A stretch of DNA of 64,000 nt, from the NCBI GenBank assembly GCA_019395295.1, contig CM033358.1, positions 11,392,205 to 11,456,204 on the forward strand, given 5' to 3'. Each line of letters begins with the position of its first letter. Position 1 is the first letter of the stretch. Position numbers and translations under genes: made by a program. Positions 53,201-64,000 of the stretch are shown here, piece by piece. The stretch is from Osmanthus fragrans. Taxonomy: Eukaryota; Streptophyta; Magnoliopsida; Lamiales; Oleaceae. The notes under the pieces are model-generated. The model saw nothing but the letters and a program-made list of their open reading frames with translations, ran no database searches and was not told where the DNA came from.

Positions 53201-53651
53201 TTTCTCCAATTTTTTTCCATGAGGAACCGTTACAGCAAAGCAAACTGTTCTAATTTTTTTTCTAGATCATAGCATGACTTTGCAATTGAACTAGTCGTAG
53301 CATGACTTGATGATTGAGTCAACGGTCTGGTTTTTAGTAACTATGTCCATATGGGTTGATCTGGATGCCATTACTAAAATACCGAACAATTATTAATATC
53401 CTAATGTAAACAAAATGCAGCCTATTTTTTTACTTTTGAATCTTTTTTAAGATTGTTAGCAAAATCCTCATAGAATATAATACATTAAAGAAATAACAAA
53501 CAAGAAATGAAAACTACATAAGAAAAACAATATCACAACTAAATGGGATAACGAAATAGCAAACCAATGTGTGTTTAAACATAATTCACCCCCTCACTGT
53601 AAGTACTTGATCACCGATTGACTAACTTTTATCTGAATAATATCATCAAGC
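53201..53651. other. Non-coding interval, nothing recognised
   Basis: AT-rich sequence between the copia gag fragment and the gypsy element. Bases 53652-53656 (TTTGG) are the probable target duplication of the latter. Confidence 0.45.
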
Positions 53652-53656
53652 TTTGG

Positions 53657-54110
53657 TGTCACGGGCAGTATCTTTGCCTAAGCCCCGTGGCCCAATCGCA
53701 GCCGAAGTTTGCCCAACATCGGTTGCCCATTGTAAATATTTATTTAAATAGATAGAAATTAGAAAATTTTAGCATGATTCTTCGGCCAAAAGACGTCTAC
53801 TCCCGTCAAATGGGTTTTTGTTCCGAAGTCTATTATAGGGGGTATTAGTCTTTCAAACATTTTCAAGCTTTCTAGTGTTCGCCCCCTGCACTAGCCATTA
53901 TAATTTACTGTTTTCATCAATTGTAATTTCCAGCATTCAAGCAATCAATGAACAAGTTATTTTCATTGCCTTTTACTTCGTGTTGCAAATCTTTCTTAAT
54001 TGTGATCAATTTTGATTTCGTCCCGAGAAAAGGCGGAAGGTAGTCTAGCGAAACAGACTACTGCCGCACGGTGTCCCTTTCTGTGCTAAGAAGAAAGGCA
54101 CCCCGTGAAA
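53657..54110 (+). repeat. 5' LTR of the deleted gypsy element
   Basis: 454 bp, TGTCACGGGCAG ... CACCCCGTGAAA, with near-inverted termini. Near the 3' end, GTAGTCT and AGACTAC can pair as a hairpin (54041-54062). Confidence 0.85.
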
Positions 54111-54124
54111 GTTGATATCAAAGT
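54111..54124 (+). other. Probable primer-binding site of the deleted gypsy element
   Basis: GTTGATATCAAAGT follows the LTR directly. It resembles the initiator-Met tRNA complement TGGTATCAGAGC with mutations. Confidence 0.5.
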
Positions 54125-54153
54125 TACGGCTCAAGACCCTCGATAAGAAAGCT

Positions 54154-56634
54154 ATGGACCCGAATTCCTCGAACTCCACAGAGGTGGTAGATGTTCAAAA
54201 GAGGACAACGAAACAGCGCGTGGATACGCTTGATGAGACAACTACTAGTTTGGCTTATGCCGTAGAGGGCTTAGAGGAAAAGCTCGAGACGGCAGAGACG
54301 AAAATTCGGAAATTACACATCTAATTGGATGAAAGCCAAGAGGCTTGCGCAGTAATGACTGAAGCTATTGCAATCATTCCTGATCTGCAGGATGATATGG
54401 AGGCGTTGAGAACTCAATTACTAGTTCTCCAACATGCGGTTGGCAATGGGCAAGCCACTGCACAGGAGCAGGTTCATAGGCTCCGAATTCTAGATTTGTG
54501 TACCTACGGAGGGGCACGCGATGCTAAAGAAGTTGAGAACTTCTTGTTCGATATGGAATAATACTTTCTTGCGGCTTCGATCAGAGACGAAGCGAGAAAG
54601 GTTACAACAGCTACCACGTATCTAAGTGGAGATGCAAAACTATGGTGGCGGACGAAGTATGCTGATATTCAGGCCAACAGGGTCAGAATAGATTCTTGGG
54701 ATCTTCTCAAGGAGGCTATCAAATCTCAGTTTTTCCCAGAGAACGTGGAATACGAGGCACGTCGGGCATTGCGAGAATTGAAACATACAGGCTCCGTCAG
54801 GGAGCACGTGGAAGCCTTCTCAGGACAAATGCTGAATATTCGAGATATGTCGGAGAAGGATAAGATATTCACCTTCATGGAAGGGTTGGAACCGTGGACA
54901 CGCACGGAACTTCAGAGACAGAAGGTCACTGATCTAAGCGCGGCTATGGGAGCTGCTGAATGCTTAAGTGACTATCAACCAGAATCGAGAAAGGATCGAT
55001 CTTCGGGAAATAGTCAGTCTGTCGAAGATGGAAATAGACCTTACAGACCCAGCTCAAACTCAAATGGGGGAGAGCGTTACTCTCAGAATAGGGGAGGACC
55101 CTATCAAGGCAACCGTCAGGGTAACTACAAAGGAAACTCTAGCAGTAGCAACTGGAACCAAGCGAAAGCAATGGAGGGCAGATCTCATGTCGCTCCTAAA
55201 ATAAAGTGCTACTTATGTGAAAGACCCCACCGGGTGGTGGAGTGTCCTCAAAAACGAATGGTAAATGCATATTGTCAAATAGTAAGTGGTGGGACTAGTT
55301 CGAAACAAGGTACCCCACAAGCTAGCTGTCATAACGAGACCGACTCCGAGGAGGATGGGGATGTAATTGGTGCATTCTCACATCGATGCAATACACTATT
55401 GCATCGAGCTACTAAAAGGGAAGATGGTCCCTCGAGAGAGCAGAAGATTGAAGAATCAAAGGCTCACAATTGTAAGGCGAAAGGCCTAATGTACATTGAT
55501 GTGAGGATCAATGGAAAGCCAATCAGGGCTATGATAGATACTGGTGCTACCCACAATTACCTTGCAAGTGCTGAAGTAAGACGGCTCGGACTTGCTCTGG
55601 AAAGAGGTAAAGGGAAAGTTAAAGTTATCAACTCTGCTGCTCAACCAATAGCGGGAGTGGCGAAATCTGTGTCAATCAAAATAGGTCCCTTCGAAGGAAG
55701 GACGAATTTGTCGGCATTTCAGATGGACGACTTCAAGCTCATTCTAGGATTGGAGTTTCTTCAGGATACAAAGATAGCAGTATTGCCGTATTCTGACTCT
55801 TTGATAATGATGGGAAGAAAACCATTCATTATCCCCACACAGGTTGGGAAAATAGGCGAAAAGGGCATCTCGACCATGCAGCTCAGCAAGGGTTTCAAGA
55901 GGAATGAACCCTCATTTTTGTGCACTCTTCAATTAGAGGAAATCGAAGAGGTAACTGGTCCTATTCCAAAGCCTATCACAAGGCTTAACGAAGTTGAGGA
56001 CTTCCTGTCGGAAAAGTTATCAAAGACATTGCCGAGGGCAATTGATCGGGAGATTGAACTCGTTTCGGGTACCAAACCATCCACCAGGGCACCATACCGT
56101 ATAGCTCAGCCGGAGCATAAAGAACTTCGGAAACAAGCTGGAGAAGTACTGAGAAGTGGGACCTTTGTGGAGCGCACTTCTGCACTACTTCAACATGCAA
56201 CTTTCACTACAGCGTCCAAGTATGTATCAGCCGAAGAGATGGCTCAACTCTTCTACAAATATATTGTTGAATACTGGGGACTGCATACAAACAATGTTAG
56301 TGATCGGGATTCTCGATTTATTGGCATACTTTGGACCAAGTTGTTCAAACTTCTTGGTTCATCTTTGAGCATGAGTTCCAGTTTCCACCCACAATCAGAC
56401 GGACAGACAGGGCGATTCAATTCTATACTGGAATACTGTTTTCAGCACTTTATCTCTGCTTCGCATGAAATTTGGGTGAAACTTTCAGATGTGGCTCGAA
56501 TGTGTTTCAACGCTAAAAAGAGCTCTTCTCCCAATAAGAGTCCTTTCGAGATTACTACTGGCCAGAAAAAGTTACTCCCTCATACTGTAGAGATTGATCA
56601 GAAATGGTACAAGAAGTCTGCATATCTGAAGTGA
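54154..56634 (+). pseudogene. Gag-protease-integrase fusion frame of the deleted gypsy element
   Basis: One reading frame of 827 codons from MDPNSSNSTEV, interrupted only by two TAA codons (54322-54324 and 54559-54561). Each sits where a glutamine codon would fit (KLHI-stop-LDES and DMEE-stop-YFLA). Gag occupies the first 400 or so codons, with a coiled coil at the start and a non-canonical knuckle CYLCERPHRVVEC (55207-55245). The protease active site DTGA is at 55537-55548. Codons reading APYRIAQPEHKELRKQ mark the RT start. At about 56160 the frame passes directly into the integrase core (FTTASKYVSAEE, then VSDRDSRF), without a shift. The final integrase acid is lost (DGQTGRFNS). It cannot encode its own reverse transcriptase. 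Confidence 0.85.
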
Positions 56635-56639
56635 CCTTT

Positions 56640-56800
56640 GTTAAAATTGAAAAGATCAGAAAAGAAGCTTGTTGAAAAGATTCTTGGCCATCAAACTACT
56701 CGAGCTTCAAAGAAACATCTTCAAGAGTACTTGGTCAAATGAAGCGGATGCAACAGCGAGAAGACTACTCAATGGCTCCGAGGACGTCACCAAAGCAAAT
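56640..56800 (+). pseudogene. Chromodomain remnant
   Basis: After the stop at 56634 another frame reads KLVEKILGHQTTR, then KKHLQEYLVK. This resembles the start of the chromodomain at the end of chromovirus integrases, which directs insertion to marked chromatin. It ends in a stop at about 56741, and shifted remains follow up to the polypurine tract. Confidence 0.55.
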
Positions 56801-56809
56801 GGGGGAGAA

Positions 56810-57265
56810 TGTCATGGGCAGCATCTTTGCCTAAGCCCCGTGGCCCAATCGCAGCCGAAGTTTGCCCAACATCGTTTGCCCATTGTAAGTATTTATTTAA
56901 ATAGATAGAAATTAGAAAATTTTAGTATGATTCTTCGGCCAAAAGACGTCTTCTCCCGTCAAATGGATTTTTGTTCTGAAGTCTATTATAGGAGGTATTA
57001 GTCTTTCAAACATTTTCAAGCTTTCTAGTGTTCGCCCCCTGCACTAGCCATTGTAATTTACTGCTTTCATCAATTGTAATTTCCAACATTCAAGCAATCA
57101 ATGAACAAGTTATTTTCATTGCATTTTACTTCGTGTTGCAAAGCTTTCTTAAAATTGTGATCAATTTTGATTTCGTCCCGAGAAAAGGCGGAAGGTAGTC
57201 TAGCGGAACAGACTACTGCAATGCGGTGTCCCTTTCTGTGCTAAAAAGAAAGGCACCCCGTGAAA
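56810..57265 (+). repeat. 3' LTR of the deleted gypsy element
   Basis: 456 bp, TGTCATGGGCAG ... CACCCCGTGAAA, directly after the polypurine tract. It differs from the 5' LTR at about 20 sites and has a 2-bp indel. Confidence 0.85.
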
Positions 57266-57270
57266 CTTGG

Positions 57271-57811
57271 ACAAGAACTTAAGAAACAAAGAAGGAATAT
57301 ATTTTTGGAGCGTAGAAATTTGTGATGAAACTGATGAAAATGGTCTCTCTTATAGGCTCTAATGAGTGACTTAATGTACCATTAACATTTCATTAATCCG
57401 ATAAATAAATTTCCATTAACATAGGCTATAAACCACAAGAGTTTTTGGAGTTGAGAAAAGATAGAAGGGAACTTCGAAATAAATTTAAATGGATAGAAAA
57501 AAAAATAAAGGCAAAACATAGACCCTACTAATGCGCAAAATTTTGATTTCTCATTCATGTACACATGTCATGCTTGTACATGAGTTCAATAGCCCGAGGT
57601 GCTAATTCAATCCGTGATTTGCACCCCTCCATCCGCGTGTAGAGAGAGTTTCTATACTACACATTATTACACCTCTGTAATATGTAATTAAGTATTTGCC
57701 TTCTCATTTTTCCTATGTGGGACAAGCTATCATTTTGATTTGTAAGATCTAACCACTTCCAATGAATATATTTCGATCTTCAATTTATCATTCATGAAAG
57801 ATTATTACTAA
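57271..57811. other. Non-coding interval, nothing recognised
   Basis: AT-rich flank between the gypsy element and a Sirevirus LTR piece. The 60-codon ORF at 57382-57564 shows no domain. Confidence 0.45.
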
Positions 57812-58890
57812 ACATTTTAGCCCCAACTACACCTAAAATTGTATAATGCGGAATTAATCAATAACAAGCAACAAGTCACTTAATTATGTTTTTCTAGATG
57901 ATTAAGTTTCAAAGAAAATTAAACCCTATATGCCAATCAATTAATCTAGATCGAAAGCAATAAAGTTAAGAACACCAAATTTTGGTAACGAAGGAAAACC
58001 CATCGAAGAATTCGTCACAAGGATAAAAAACCTCCGAGCAAACCTCGCCAAAAAGATCCACTAGAAAAAATAACTTCCAGTTGGTCGAGACACTACTACA
58101 CTTTAGTGGACTCTATCCACCCAACCTATAAGTTCTCAAAGAACCTCTACTATTGTGCAACCCGTACTTTCTACAACTCCGAACTTCTTTTCCCTTTCTG
58201 TGGATCACGAAGAAGGAGCCTCGTGCCAAAACAACTGGAACTCCAAGTTATCTCTTCCTAAACTTTAGAACTTATAGAAAAAAGTAAGTATTTTGGTGTT
58301 TGATCTAATGATCTAGTGATCCTTTTGTGTTTTGATCTTCAAAGAATATTCTCTTGACTAAAATTAAGTTTCAACGAATAATGGAACAACGTTTGGGTAT
58401 AATTACAAAGTTTTGATCTTGTTGTTGAATCAAAGAATCTTTGGAATGGGTTTTGGATATTCAATAATATGATCTCTAATGTAAAATAATGATTCAATGC
58501 CCTTTGGCATGGACCTATACTTGGATATTTAATAGGTAGTGTTTGAGATTGAATATGTTTGGAAAACAGTTGAAAAATCGTGAACTAGGGTTTTCCAGGC
58601 GTAACTACCTTGCGAGCGTTGGCCTAGCACCTTGCGAGCGGTGACTCCATCATTCAATCGCCAAAGTCACACTTAGCGAGTGGCCATGCTCCTGTTTTAA
58701 GCACTCGAGTGTGCGTCATGCATTCAGGCAGCGGTTTTGAACCGACTTTTTCTCTTTGGTCCATATCTGATTGGTTTGACTCCTTCTAGACCTATAATTT
58801 CATCCCACATTATTTTGACTTTAATTGTAACTCAATAACTCATGATTTTGAATACGAAAATAGCCAATTACAAAATAATTTTTGGACCTA
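57812..58890 (-). repeat. Diverged Sirevirus LTR remnant
   Basis: The CCCCAACTACACCTAAAAT, AATGCGGAATTAATC and AAGTCACTTAATTATG stretches match the order of words at the 1324-end of the LTR at 1324-2346. An AATAGCCAATTACAAAA stretch near 58865 matches the other end (AATAGCCAATTGCAA at about 2317). It also has a GC-rich patch with CTTGCGAGCG words at 58600-58680, comparable in position to the CGCTCGAGCG patch. Orientation is therefore minus. No clean TG/CA ends or target duplication were found. Confidence 0.6.
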
Positions 58891-61070
58891 AAATTCACAT
58901 GAGCATCACTTTGGCCAAGTAAATATATGATTTCGATGTTTTCATAGTAAAAAGCACCAATCTACTTTGATCTTCCAATGAATAGAAATGATCCACTCAG
59001 AATTATGCGAGAACACAATCATTTTCCAATCGGCAATAATGTGATTTAATGCTGGAAAGAGGGCAGCAGGGATAGGGTAGGTTGTTTTTGGGGGTGGATT
59101 ATAGCATAGCATTATTGAGGAAGTCCAATTGTGCCAAAACACAATCTCATTTTTTTTCTTTCTTTTTAAGTAAGTCCAAGTCTTTTTTCTCATTAGGGTA
59201 GTTACATTGTCATGCCATTACACGACTTTTAAATTATATTAAAAATATTAAACTTTCGCTCACTATCATACTTAATCCTATTTTTTTCATTGCATTTTAA
59301 TATTAACCTTTCATTAATTAGCACATTTTGTTCTCTTGACATATTCTACTCAAAAAGTCCTTTAAAAGGTGTAAAAATACTTTATTTGCCTCTCATATTT
59401 TATATAAGGGAAAAAATAATAAATACAAAAATTAAAGCGAACTATTAGAATATTGTATATAAATCATTATCATAGACAAAATGTGCTAAATAATGGAAGA
59501 TTAAGAATAAGAATAAGAATGTGACGAAATAATAATGTTGCAAAATAAATTTGACAATATGTAAAATGTTGCACAGCAAAAGAAAAATGTTGTTTCAACA
59601 TAAATTACCTATTGTAAAATTGAAGTACCATTTTAGGGACATTATAATCCTCTATATTGACCATTCTAGCATCTTATTCATATTATTTTAAAAGTATGGT
59701 TGCTTATACTGACCTGATTCAAACTGTATCCTTGTCGACCAAAACAATATCATCAACGAATGGTATGTGCAAGTATGGCCTAGGTATGACTTGCTAAAGA
59801 CCGTGGACAACATGTTGGTCAAGTAAGGTTCTATATCCAACCTCAAATGTACAATTTGAATATAATCCATCTAACTTGACATATATATTAAAAAATAAAA
59901 ATCTGCAATTAAGAATACTTATCTATATTAAAAACAAATGATTGATGTTCTCATGCGAATTCAATTTTCTTTTCTTAGTCATTGGGTTTCAACTAAGCAA
60001 GTAAATTTGGTAAAGAAGTACAATTCGAATTTATAGACAAAATAGGTAAAACTTTCTAAAATTGTTTTGAATTTTTAAACAATGAACACCTGAACAGAGT
60101 GAGAATCAATACAGAGAACCCGACTAGTCTAAACAATTTCAAAGCCTCATTGTATACACACATATGCGCGGCATATTGGCATAGTTATAGGGGATAGGTA
60201 AGAGAAACAGAAAATTACCTTTAACACTTTCAAAGCCTCATTGTATACACACATATGCAAATGCTTTGAGTTGGTTTACCTTTAACAATCCAATGAATTC
60301 AAACTTTAGTTTAAATAATACTCGAAATAAGGGAGGTTTGTGTTATTCATCAATCTAATAACTTTTTAGTGGATAGGAATGAGTTACTCAAACATGAAAT
60401 AAGGGACATTTGTGTATTTATTCAAAATGAATGGAGTGTCATGGGAGATATCCATTATTCAAAACTCAAAATGAGAAAGTTTTTGTAATTTTTGAAAACG
60501 GAGGATGTCTCTAAACTTGTTGGAAACACAACGAGATGTCTCTTTAATTTTTGAAAACCGAGGATGTCAAGGCGGGGTACGGATTTTTAATAACAATATG
60601 AGTTTAAATACATAAAAATAAAAGTCAAGATGACGAACCCGTCCTGCATCTAGTCCTCCCCAATTCCCTAATCCTCTATATAAACTCCACCTACTATTAG
60701 CTTTTCGCGTGAGGACAAAAGTTTTGAAAAGCTTTATGACCTCAAAATATTCACACAGTTACAAATTTAATTTAATTCTTGTCAGTTATAGCTTATAATA
60801 TACAGGAAATGGTAATATAAATTACTATATTCTTTATAACTCTTTTACATTATATTACCAAGTGGTTGGAGGGTGTACGGTAATAGATATACTTAAATTG
60901 AAGAATAAAAGTTACAATCTCATATGAAGTTAGAAACCAATCTCGCTAAACAATAATGCATAGCAAACCTAAGTTATAACAGAAGGAAACTTCATTGCCT
61001 ACTTACATTGAAAAAGCAAGCTAGCGGTAATGCATTAAATGTACACAATACATAAAAACAATTCATTTCT
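58891..61070. other. Downstream flank of LRR-RLK 2, no gene recognised
   Basis: AT-rich intergenic sequence. An exact 31-base direct repeat (TTTCAAAGCCTCATTGTATA and following) lies at 60137-60167 and 60228-60258, 91 bases apart. ORFs of 60-83 codons show no domain. Confidence 0.45.
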
Positions 61071-61360
61071 TTACTTATCCAGCATATCAGAAACAATGTG
61101 CATGGTTGGCCGATATTGTGGATTGGAGTGCAGGCATTCAATTGCAAGTTTAACAACAGACATCAAAATTGTCTCTTCTTCTCCAGTAGGATGAAGAATG
61201 CGCGGATCCAACAAATCTTCCAACTGTAAATCTCCATGTGACGGAGTTGTTATGTATTGAATGTATTCACCAGGATGCTTTCCTTTGATCACTTCCAATG
61301 CTAACACTCCAAAACTATACACATCACACTTTTCCGTCACCTTCATTGTATATGCAAGTT
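61071..61360 (-). CDS. LRR-RLK 2, last exon (kinase C-lobe)
   Basis: Starts after the acceptor TTTGGGCAG at 61361 with ELAYTMKVTEKCDVYSFGVL and ends at DMLDK and a stop at 61071. It contains the DVYSFG aspartate, the HPGEYI insert region and the RPTM arginine of subdomain XI. On its own it is intact. Confidence 0.8.
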
Positions 61361-63109
61361 CTGCCCAAAAAAAGGGAACGAATATAATCAAAATCATGTA
61401 TCCATATTCCATGAATGAAATTTAGAAAAAAGAAATATTACCAGGAGCAAAATAACCATATGTGCCCGCAAGAGAGCTGAAATTCGATGAATCGTATTTC
61501 AGAAACTTAGCAGTACCAAAATCTGAAACGTGAGCCTCATATATCAAGCAAAATGTTGTTGCTGGATATGTCTCGATGAACAATTGGAAGCGAACAACTA
61601 TGATGCATGTAAGACAAAGCATGAGCCACGCCCTTCACGATATGAATCCTTTTAGGCCAATCCAATTTCTTAGCTTCTTCATCTACGCTTAGAGTTTTGG
61701 CCAAACTACCACCGCCAAGGTATTCATAGACCAAAAGTGAGTTTTGATCATTTGAGCAGAAACCGTAAAGTTTCACAATGTTCCGGTGCCTGATTTCTGT
61801 CAATGCTCTTATTTCACTCAAGAAAGCATTAAAGTTTGCCAATTCAGATGAGGAATGAAGTCTTTTCCCTTCTATTGTCTTTTCTGATGAAAGTTGTGCC
61901 TTGTAAACCCTTCCACATCCTCCCTCCCCAATAGAAAAAGCTGCATCAAATTCATTTGTGGCTTTTAAGACGTCTTTATATGTGAGTTTTCCATTGAGTA
62001 CGGTGAGCAAAACATCATCTACTTTGTTCGGATTCAACTTTTTGCGTTTATAAAGGATGATGATCCCGATCAATGCAAATAGAAGTAAAGATGCACAAAG
62101 AAGAGGGGTTGCAATTATCAAAATGAGTTTGTGGTCATTCCATGTCTTCCTATTTTTAACTCCTGGAGGGCTTTTACATGGTTGTAATCCTGTAATATTG
62201 CCACACAATCCTTTATTCCCTTGTAGATGTTTGATGGAGACATTTTGAAAGGCTTTACCACTAGGAACTGGACCCTCCAACTCATTATAAGATATATCAA
62301 TATCCACGGTAACAGGTATTTCTTCAAAACTCTTATGAATGATTCCAAAGAGGTGATTGTGGGAGAGATTTAACATTTCTAGGCTCGCCAAAAATCGTAA
62401 TTCAGATGGTATTTCTCCACTAAGTAGATTATTACTCATATCCAACTCGGACAAATGGAATAACTTACCAAGCTGAATTGGGATTCTCTGGCTTAAATAG
62501 TTGAAGCTCAAATTCAAGTGATGCAACTTCTCTAAGTTTGCTAAATTTTCTGGTAGTTTACCTGTCAATCCATTTCTAGAAAGGTCAAGGTATTCTAAGT
62601 TTGACAGTGATCCCAATTGTTCTGGTATAACCGCAGAAAGTTGGTTATCCTCTAAACATAGATTTAGAAGTAAAGTTAACTTCCCAATTTCTTTTGAGAT
62701 CTCCCCACGTAACTGGTTTGAAGAAAGATCCAGTGCATGCAGTTGACTTAAACTTCCAAATTCTGGAGGAATGTTCCCTGTAAGGTTGTTCTTTGCAATT
62801 TTCAGAGTTTGCAATTGACTGTTACTACCCCAAACGCTGGAGAGTTCGCCATAGAAATTATTGCTACTGAGGTCCACGAACGTCAAATTTGGATATACAC
62901 CAAATTCTTTAGAAATATGTCCGGAAAGCTGGTTGTAATCAAACCTGATTCTGACTAAACTGGAGCATTTTCTCAAGCTTTGAGGGATTGGACCTGAAAG
63001 TCTATTGGAGTCCATAAAAAGCATTTCCAGTACTCTTCCATCACATAACTCTGGCAAATTACCAGTGAGATTATTCGTGCTCAATCCTAGTTCCTGGAGT
63101 GACGTCAAC

Positions 63110-63147
63110 TTCCCTAACTCAGGAGGAATTCCCTAACTCAGGAGGAA
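63110..63147 (-). repeat. 19-bp tandem duplication breaking LRR-RLK 2
   Basis: TTCCCTAACTCAGGAGGAA occurs twice in a row. The second copy is not a multiple of three, so the LRR frame from upstream stops at 63119 (GPIPPELGNSS-stop) and the downstream LRRs continue in another frame from 63108. Confidence 0.9.
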
Positions 63148-64000
63148 TGGGGCCAGAAAGTTGATTACTACAGAGATACAGAGTTCTTAGACCAGTTAAT
63201 CCACCCAACGAAGCTGGAATTTGACTCGTGAGATGATTCCTGCTCAATTCTAGGCCTTGGAGTGACGTCAACTTCCCCAACTCAGGAGGAATGGGACCAG
63301 AAAGTTGATTAGTATAGAGAGACAGAGTTCTTAAACTAGTTAATCCACCCAACGAAGCTGGAATTTGACCTGTGAGATGATTTGTGCTCAATGCTAGGTC
63401 CTGGAGTGACGCCAACTTCCCCAACTCAGGAGGAATGGGACCAGAAAGTTGATTAGTATGGAGATACAGAGTTCTTAAACTAGTTAATCCACCCAACAAA
63501 GCTGGAATTTGACCCGTGAGATTATTCGTGCTCAATCCTAGTTCCTGGAGTGATGTCAACTTCCCCAACTCAGGAGGAATGGGACCAGAAAGTTGATTAG
63601 TATGGAGATACAGAGTTCTTAAACTAGTTAATCCACCCAACGAAGCTAGAATTTGACCCGTGAGATAATTCATGTTCAATGCTAGGTACTGGAGTGATGT
63701 CAACTTCCCCAACTCAGGAGGAATGGGACCAAAAAGTTGATTAGTATGGAGATACAAAGTTCTTAAACTTGTTAATCCACCCAACAAAGCTGGAATTTGA
63801 CCCGTGAGATGATTCGTGCTCAATTTTAGGTCCTGGAGTGATGTCAACTTTCCCAACTCAGGAGGAATGTGACCAAAAAGTTGATTAGTATCGAGATACA
63901 GAGTTCTTAAACTAGTTAATCCACCCAACGAAGCTGGAATTTGACTCGTGAGATGATTGGTTGATAAACCAAGATAGTTGAGTTTGGAGAGTTTACCTAT
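63130..64000 (-). repeat. 144-bp tandem LRR-pair units in LRR-RLK 2
   Basis: Six consecutive units of 144 bases, each coding two 24-residue LRRs (GLTSLRTLYLHTNQLSGPIP, then PELGKLTSLQDLALSTNHLT type). The word TGGAGTGA(C/T)G(T/C)CAACTT recurs at 63258 and then about every 144 bases to about 63834. Units differ at only a few positions, much less than the other LRRs in the gene, which indicates recent tandem amplification or gene conversion. The array continues toward the window end. Confidence 0.85.

Larger units (their letters stand above)
53657..57265 (+). mobile_element. Internally deleted chromovirus-like gypsy element
   Basis: Plus-strand element of 3609 bp with LTRs at 53657-54110 and 56810-57265, a primer-binding site at about 54111 and the polypurine tract AAATGGGGGAGAA before 56810. 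The flanks TTTGG (53652-53656) and CTTGG (57266-57270) fit a 5-bp target duplication with one change. It carries gag, protease, a scrap of RT, part of integrase and a chromodomain remnant. The rest of RT, RNase H and the front of integrase are missing. By eye the LTRs differ at roughly 20 positions in 455, so the insertion is much older than the copia element at 30738. LTR ends of the TGTCACGGGC type suggest the Galadriel group; this is inference. Confidence 0.85.
61071..64000 (-). pseudogene. MIK2-like LRR receptor kinase, 5' end outside the window
   Basis: A predicted plasma-membrane receptor kinase of the MIK2 type (subfamily XIIb), which in Arabidopsis perceives SCOOP peptides. Reading from the window edge: twelve LRRs in six 48-residue units (63150-64000), about 12 more LRRs, the GLCGNITGLQPC cap and one transmembrane helix (about 62050-62125). 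The kinase follows with IGEGGCGRVY, HRDISSNN (RD type), DFGTAKF and GTYGYFAPE. An 81-bp intron (61361-61441, GTAATATT...GGGCAG) joins APE to LAYTMKVTEKCDVYSFG. Two breaks: a 19-bp tandem duplication at 63110-63147 shifts the frame, and a second shift follows HRDISSNNILLD at about 61540. The VAVK lysine motif reads TIEGKR. Most likely a pseudogene. Confidence 0.8.

Overview
The window looks like nuclear DNA of a eudicot plant, probably a woody species. It is AT-rich, genes are sparse, introns obey GT-AG, and the genes recognised are typical plant families: two leucine-rich-repeat receptor kinases (LRR-RLKs) and a fragment of a pentatricopeptide-repeat (PPR) gene. Most of the rest is layered transposable elements. 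I saw no bacterial, organellar, rRNA, tRNA or CRISPR signal. The species cannot be named from sequence alone.

Layout. 345-1005 is a solo LTR (CATAC target duplication). 1324-7608 is a minus-strand Sirevirus-like Ty1/copia element that keeps a decayed gag but has no recognisable pol. 8182-17118 is a non-autonomous CACTA-type DNA transposon (AAT target duplication) with a complete but decayed copia element (10312-14881, CTTTT duplication) nested inside. Its right flank (17119-18250) is paralogous to 43258-44054, where the insertion site is still empty. Two related hAT-type MITEs follow at 18365-18701 and 18880-19262, each with an 8-bp target duplication. Then come an LTR remnant, an A-rich GTGACA repeat field, a PPR pseudogene (21430-22090), a Sirevirus-type solo LTR (23771-25448, TTTTA duplication) and a Ty3/gypsy pol remnant (26240-28445).

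30238-39683 (minus) is an Xa21-type (subfamily XII) LRR-RLK with three exons. Its kinase intron carries a 5.9-kb copia element (30738-36618, ACTAT duplication) whose two 427-bp LTRs I read as identical. The element is nearly intact except for one frame break in the integrase region. The host gene has its own frame break in the transmembrane region.

43258-44054 is the second copy of the duplicated block. It is cut by an LTR element with almost no interior (44055-47365). A second remnant of the same gypsy family lies at 49590-51010, a decayed copia gag at 52600-53200, and a chromovirus-like gypsy element (53657-57265) that lost RT, RNase H and part of integrase by an in-frame deletion. A diverged Sirevirus LTR piece is at 57812-58890. 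From 61071 to the window end (minus) is the 3' part of a MIK2-like LRR-RLK. Six nearly identical 144-bp LRR-pair units are followed by a 19-bp tandem duplication and a second frame break in the kinase domain, so it is probably a pseudogene.

The genes do not form an operon or pathway. The two receptor kinases would act separately at the plasma membrane as surface receptors. The main story is how transposons have filled, duplicated and broken a receptor-kinase region.
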